From: CACORA01 sp044234625
GTDB taxonomy: Bacteria; Planctomycetota; Planctomycetia; Pirellulales; UBA1268
DNA: 29,163 nt
Direction of reading: 5' to 3'
NCBI GenBank assembly: GCA_044234625.1
Contig: JBIIIP010000032.1
Location: 1 to 29,163 of the forward strand
Shown here piece by piece: positions 28,311 through 29,163 of this stretch (positions are counted from its first letter, which is position 1; the number at the start of each line of letters is the position of its first letter). The position numbers and the translations under genes are program-made. The notes under the pieces were generated by a model. It was given only the letters and a program-made list of their open reading frames with translations. It was not told the origin of the DNA and ran no database searches.

Positions 28311-29123
28311 ATGGCCACGCTCGCCGAGACCATCGTCGCCCTCGAGGGAATCGCGCCCCTGCGGCTGGCCGCCGACTGGGATTCGGTCGGCCTCCTCGTC
28401 GGCTCGCGCCGCGCCACCATCGAACGCGTGATGACGTGTCTCACGCTCACCGATCGCGTGGCCCGCGAGGCGGTGCGCGAGCGGGCCGACATGATCGTCA
28501 CCCATCACCCGCTGCCGTTTCAGCCCGTCGGCAGGATCACGGACGACGACCCGACGGGCCGCGTCTTGCTCGAGGTGATCCACGCCGGCATCGCGGTGTG
28601 GAGCCCGCACACGGCCTGGGATTCGGCGGCCGGCGGCATCAACGACCAACTCGCCGCGCTTCTCGGTCTCGAGCATGTCGCCCCCATCGAGCCCGACGAG
28701 TTGCAGCACCTCACCGGGTTCGGGCGGGTGGGCACGGCGCCGACGGGGTGGACGGTGGCGGCGGCCGCCCGCCATCTCGTCGCGCGGCTCCGCGCCGCCG
28801 ACGCGACCGTGGCGGTTGCCGGCGCGCACGTGGTCGGCGACCAGGCCCGGCCGGCCGGCCGGGTGGGAATCGTCTGCGGCAGCGGCGGCGACGCGGTGGC
28901 TGCCGCGAAGCGTGTCGGCTGCACAACCCTCGTCACCGGTGAACTCAAGCTCCACGGCGCGGTCGCAGCCCTGGCCGCCGACATGGCCGTGATCGCCGTC
29001 GGCCATCACGCCAGCGAGCGATTCTCGCTGGGCGTGCTCGCGGCGCGGCTGGCCGAGGCCGTGCCCGGCCTCGCCTGCTGGGCGAGTCGCGACGAAGCCG
29101 ATCCCCTCGCCTGGGTCTCCTGA
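28311..29123 (+). CDS. Nif3-like dinuclear metal-centre protein
   Basis: The 270-residue product begins LAETIVALEGIAPLRLAADW with WDSVGLLVG (23-31), the classic Nif3/YbgI start. Metal-site motifs follow: VTHHPLPF (63-70, His65-His66), SPHTAWDSAAGGIND (98-112, His100 and Asp104) and near the end VTGELKLH (208-215) with GHHASERFSLGVL (231-243; His232/His233, Glu236). The family forms hexameric rings and is proposed to be a GTP cyclohydrolase-like or metal-dependent hydrolase, but its role is unsettled. It is divergent from the TIM-barrel gene. A hairpin overlaps its stop codon. Confidence 0.93.
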   Translation: MATLAETIVALEGIAPLRLAADWDSVGLLVGSRRATIERVMTCLTLTDRVAREAVRERADMIVTHHPLPFQPVGRITDDDPTGRVLLEVIHAGIAVWSPHTAWDSAAGGINDQLAALLGLEHVAPIEPDELQHLTGFGRVGTAPTGWTVAAAARHLVARLRAADATVAVAGAHVVGDQARPAGRVGIVCGSGGDAVAAAKRVGCTTLVTGELKLHGAVAALAADMAVIAVGHHASERFSLGVLAARLAEAVPGLACWASRDEADPLAWVS

Positions 29124-29157
29124 AAAACCGTTCCTGTTTTTTGCCCCGCGGTTTTTC
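29122..29157. terminator. terminator-like hairpin at the end of the Nif3-family gene
   Basis: GAAAAACCG (29122-29130), overlapping the TGA stop, pairs with CGGTTTTTC (29149-29157) around an 18-nt loop that itself contains a run of six T. The A/T-rich outer arms could serve both directions. The window ends six bases later. Confidence 0.55.
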
Positions 29158-29163
29158 GTCTCT

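Noticed and set aside
27040..28431. 463-codon plus-strand frame opposite the Cys-rich and TIM-barrel genes
   Set aside because: Composition typical of an antisense GC-rich shadow, and it runs into the Nif3-family gene out of frame.

Overview
This window looks like chromosomal DNA of a high-GC planctomycete. The strongest sign is a prepilin-type protein of the DUF1559 class (N-terminal GFTLVE, C-terminal H-P-G-G-A-N...FGDG), which is greatly expanded in that phylum. Supporting signs are a DUF6677/TM2-like membrane protein, small Cys-rich secreted proteins, a SpoVG with a zinc-ribbon insertion, and intergenic palindromes. Most genes are housekeeping. I see no prophage, transposase, CRISPR array or rRNA. 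The only RNA gene called is a CAU-anticodon tRNA at the left edge.

Layout. 1-446: tRNA, a hairpin, and a non-coding stretch that may hold an integrase remnant. 447-3515 (minus): fumC then maeA, bracketed by a diverged 42-bp direct repeat. 4064-4435 (plus): a DUF3127 protein ending in an SSB-like acidic tip; its 3' end overlaps a convergent, lower-GC cluster of three glycosyltransferase genes (4369-7252, minus), possibly led by a 46-codon coupled ORF. 7668-8831 (minus): a multi-pass membrane protein. 9403-12375 (plus): RhlE-type DEAD-box helicase, a KAS III (FabH-like) enzyme and a GroES-like protein. 12682-13077: a secreted protein with 20 cysteines, followed by an excellent intrinsic terminator. 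13186-13551 (minus): a VOC protein. 13646-18445 (plus): lysS, LolC/E-like permease, LolD ATPase and an IlvE-type aminotransferase. 18446-18747: a repeat-rich spacer with palindromes and a 20-nt-period element. 18748-20494 (minus): zinc-ribbon SpoVG, ispE and a small membrane protein. 20599-21714 (plus): rlmN, overlapping at its 3' end a convergent pair of membrane-protein genes (21639-22580). 22742-23077: a HEAT-type lipoprotein. 23099-24004 (minus): an ExeA-like ATPase. 24095-24784 (plus): rsmE. 24796-28284 (minus): a probable operon of TIM-barrel isomerase, Cys-rich protein, DUF1559 protein and DUF4198 protein. 28311-29123 (plus): a Nif3-family protein, then a terminator-like hairpin.

Functional links. 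FumC and MaeA would carry fumarate to malate to pyruvate. The LolC/LolD pair would extract lipoproteins from the inner membrane, and the window also encodes a candidate lipoprotein. The three glycosyltransferases probably build a surface glycan and look compositionally foreign. IspE next to SpoVG repeats a neighbourhood known from Bacillus.

I did not find a clear-cut undescribed multi-gene system. The items most worth following are the SpoVG/zinc-ribbon protein, the FumC Asn326-to-Ile change, the SSB-like tail on the DUF3127 protein, the 20-nt periodic element at 18540-18608, the paired palindromes, and the 42-bp repeat around fumC-maeA.
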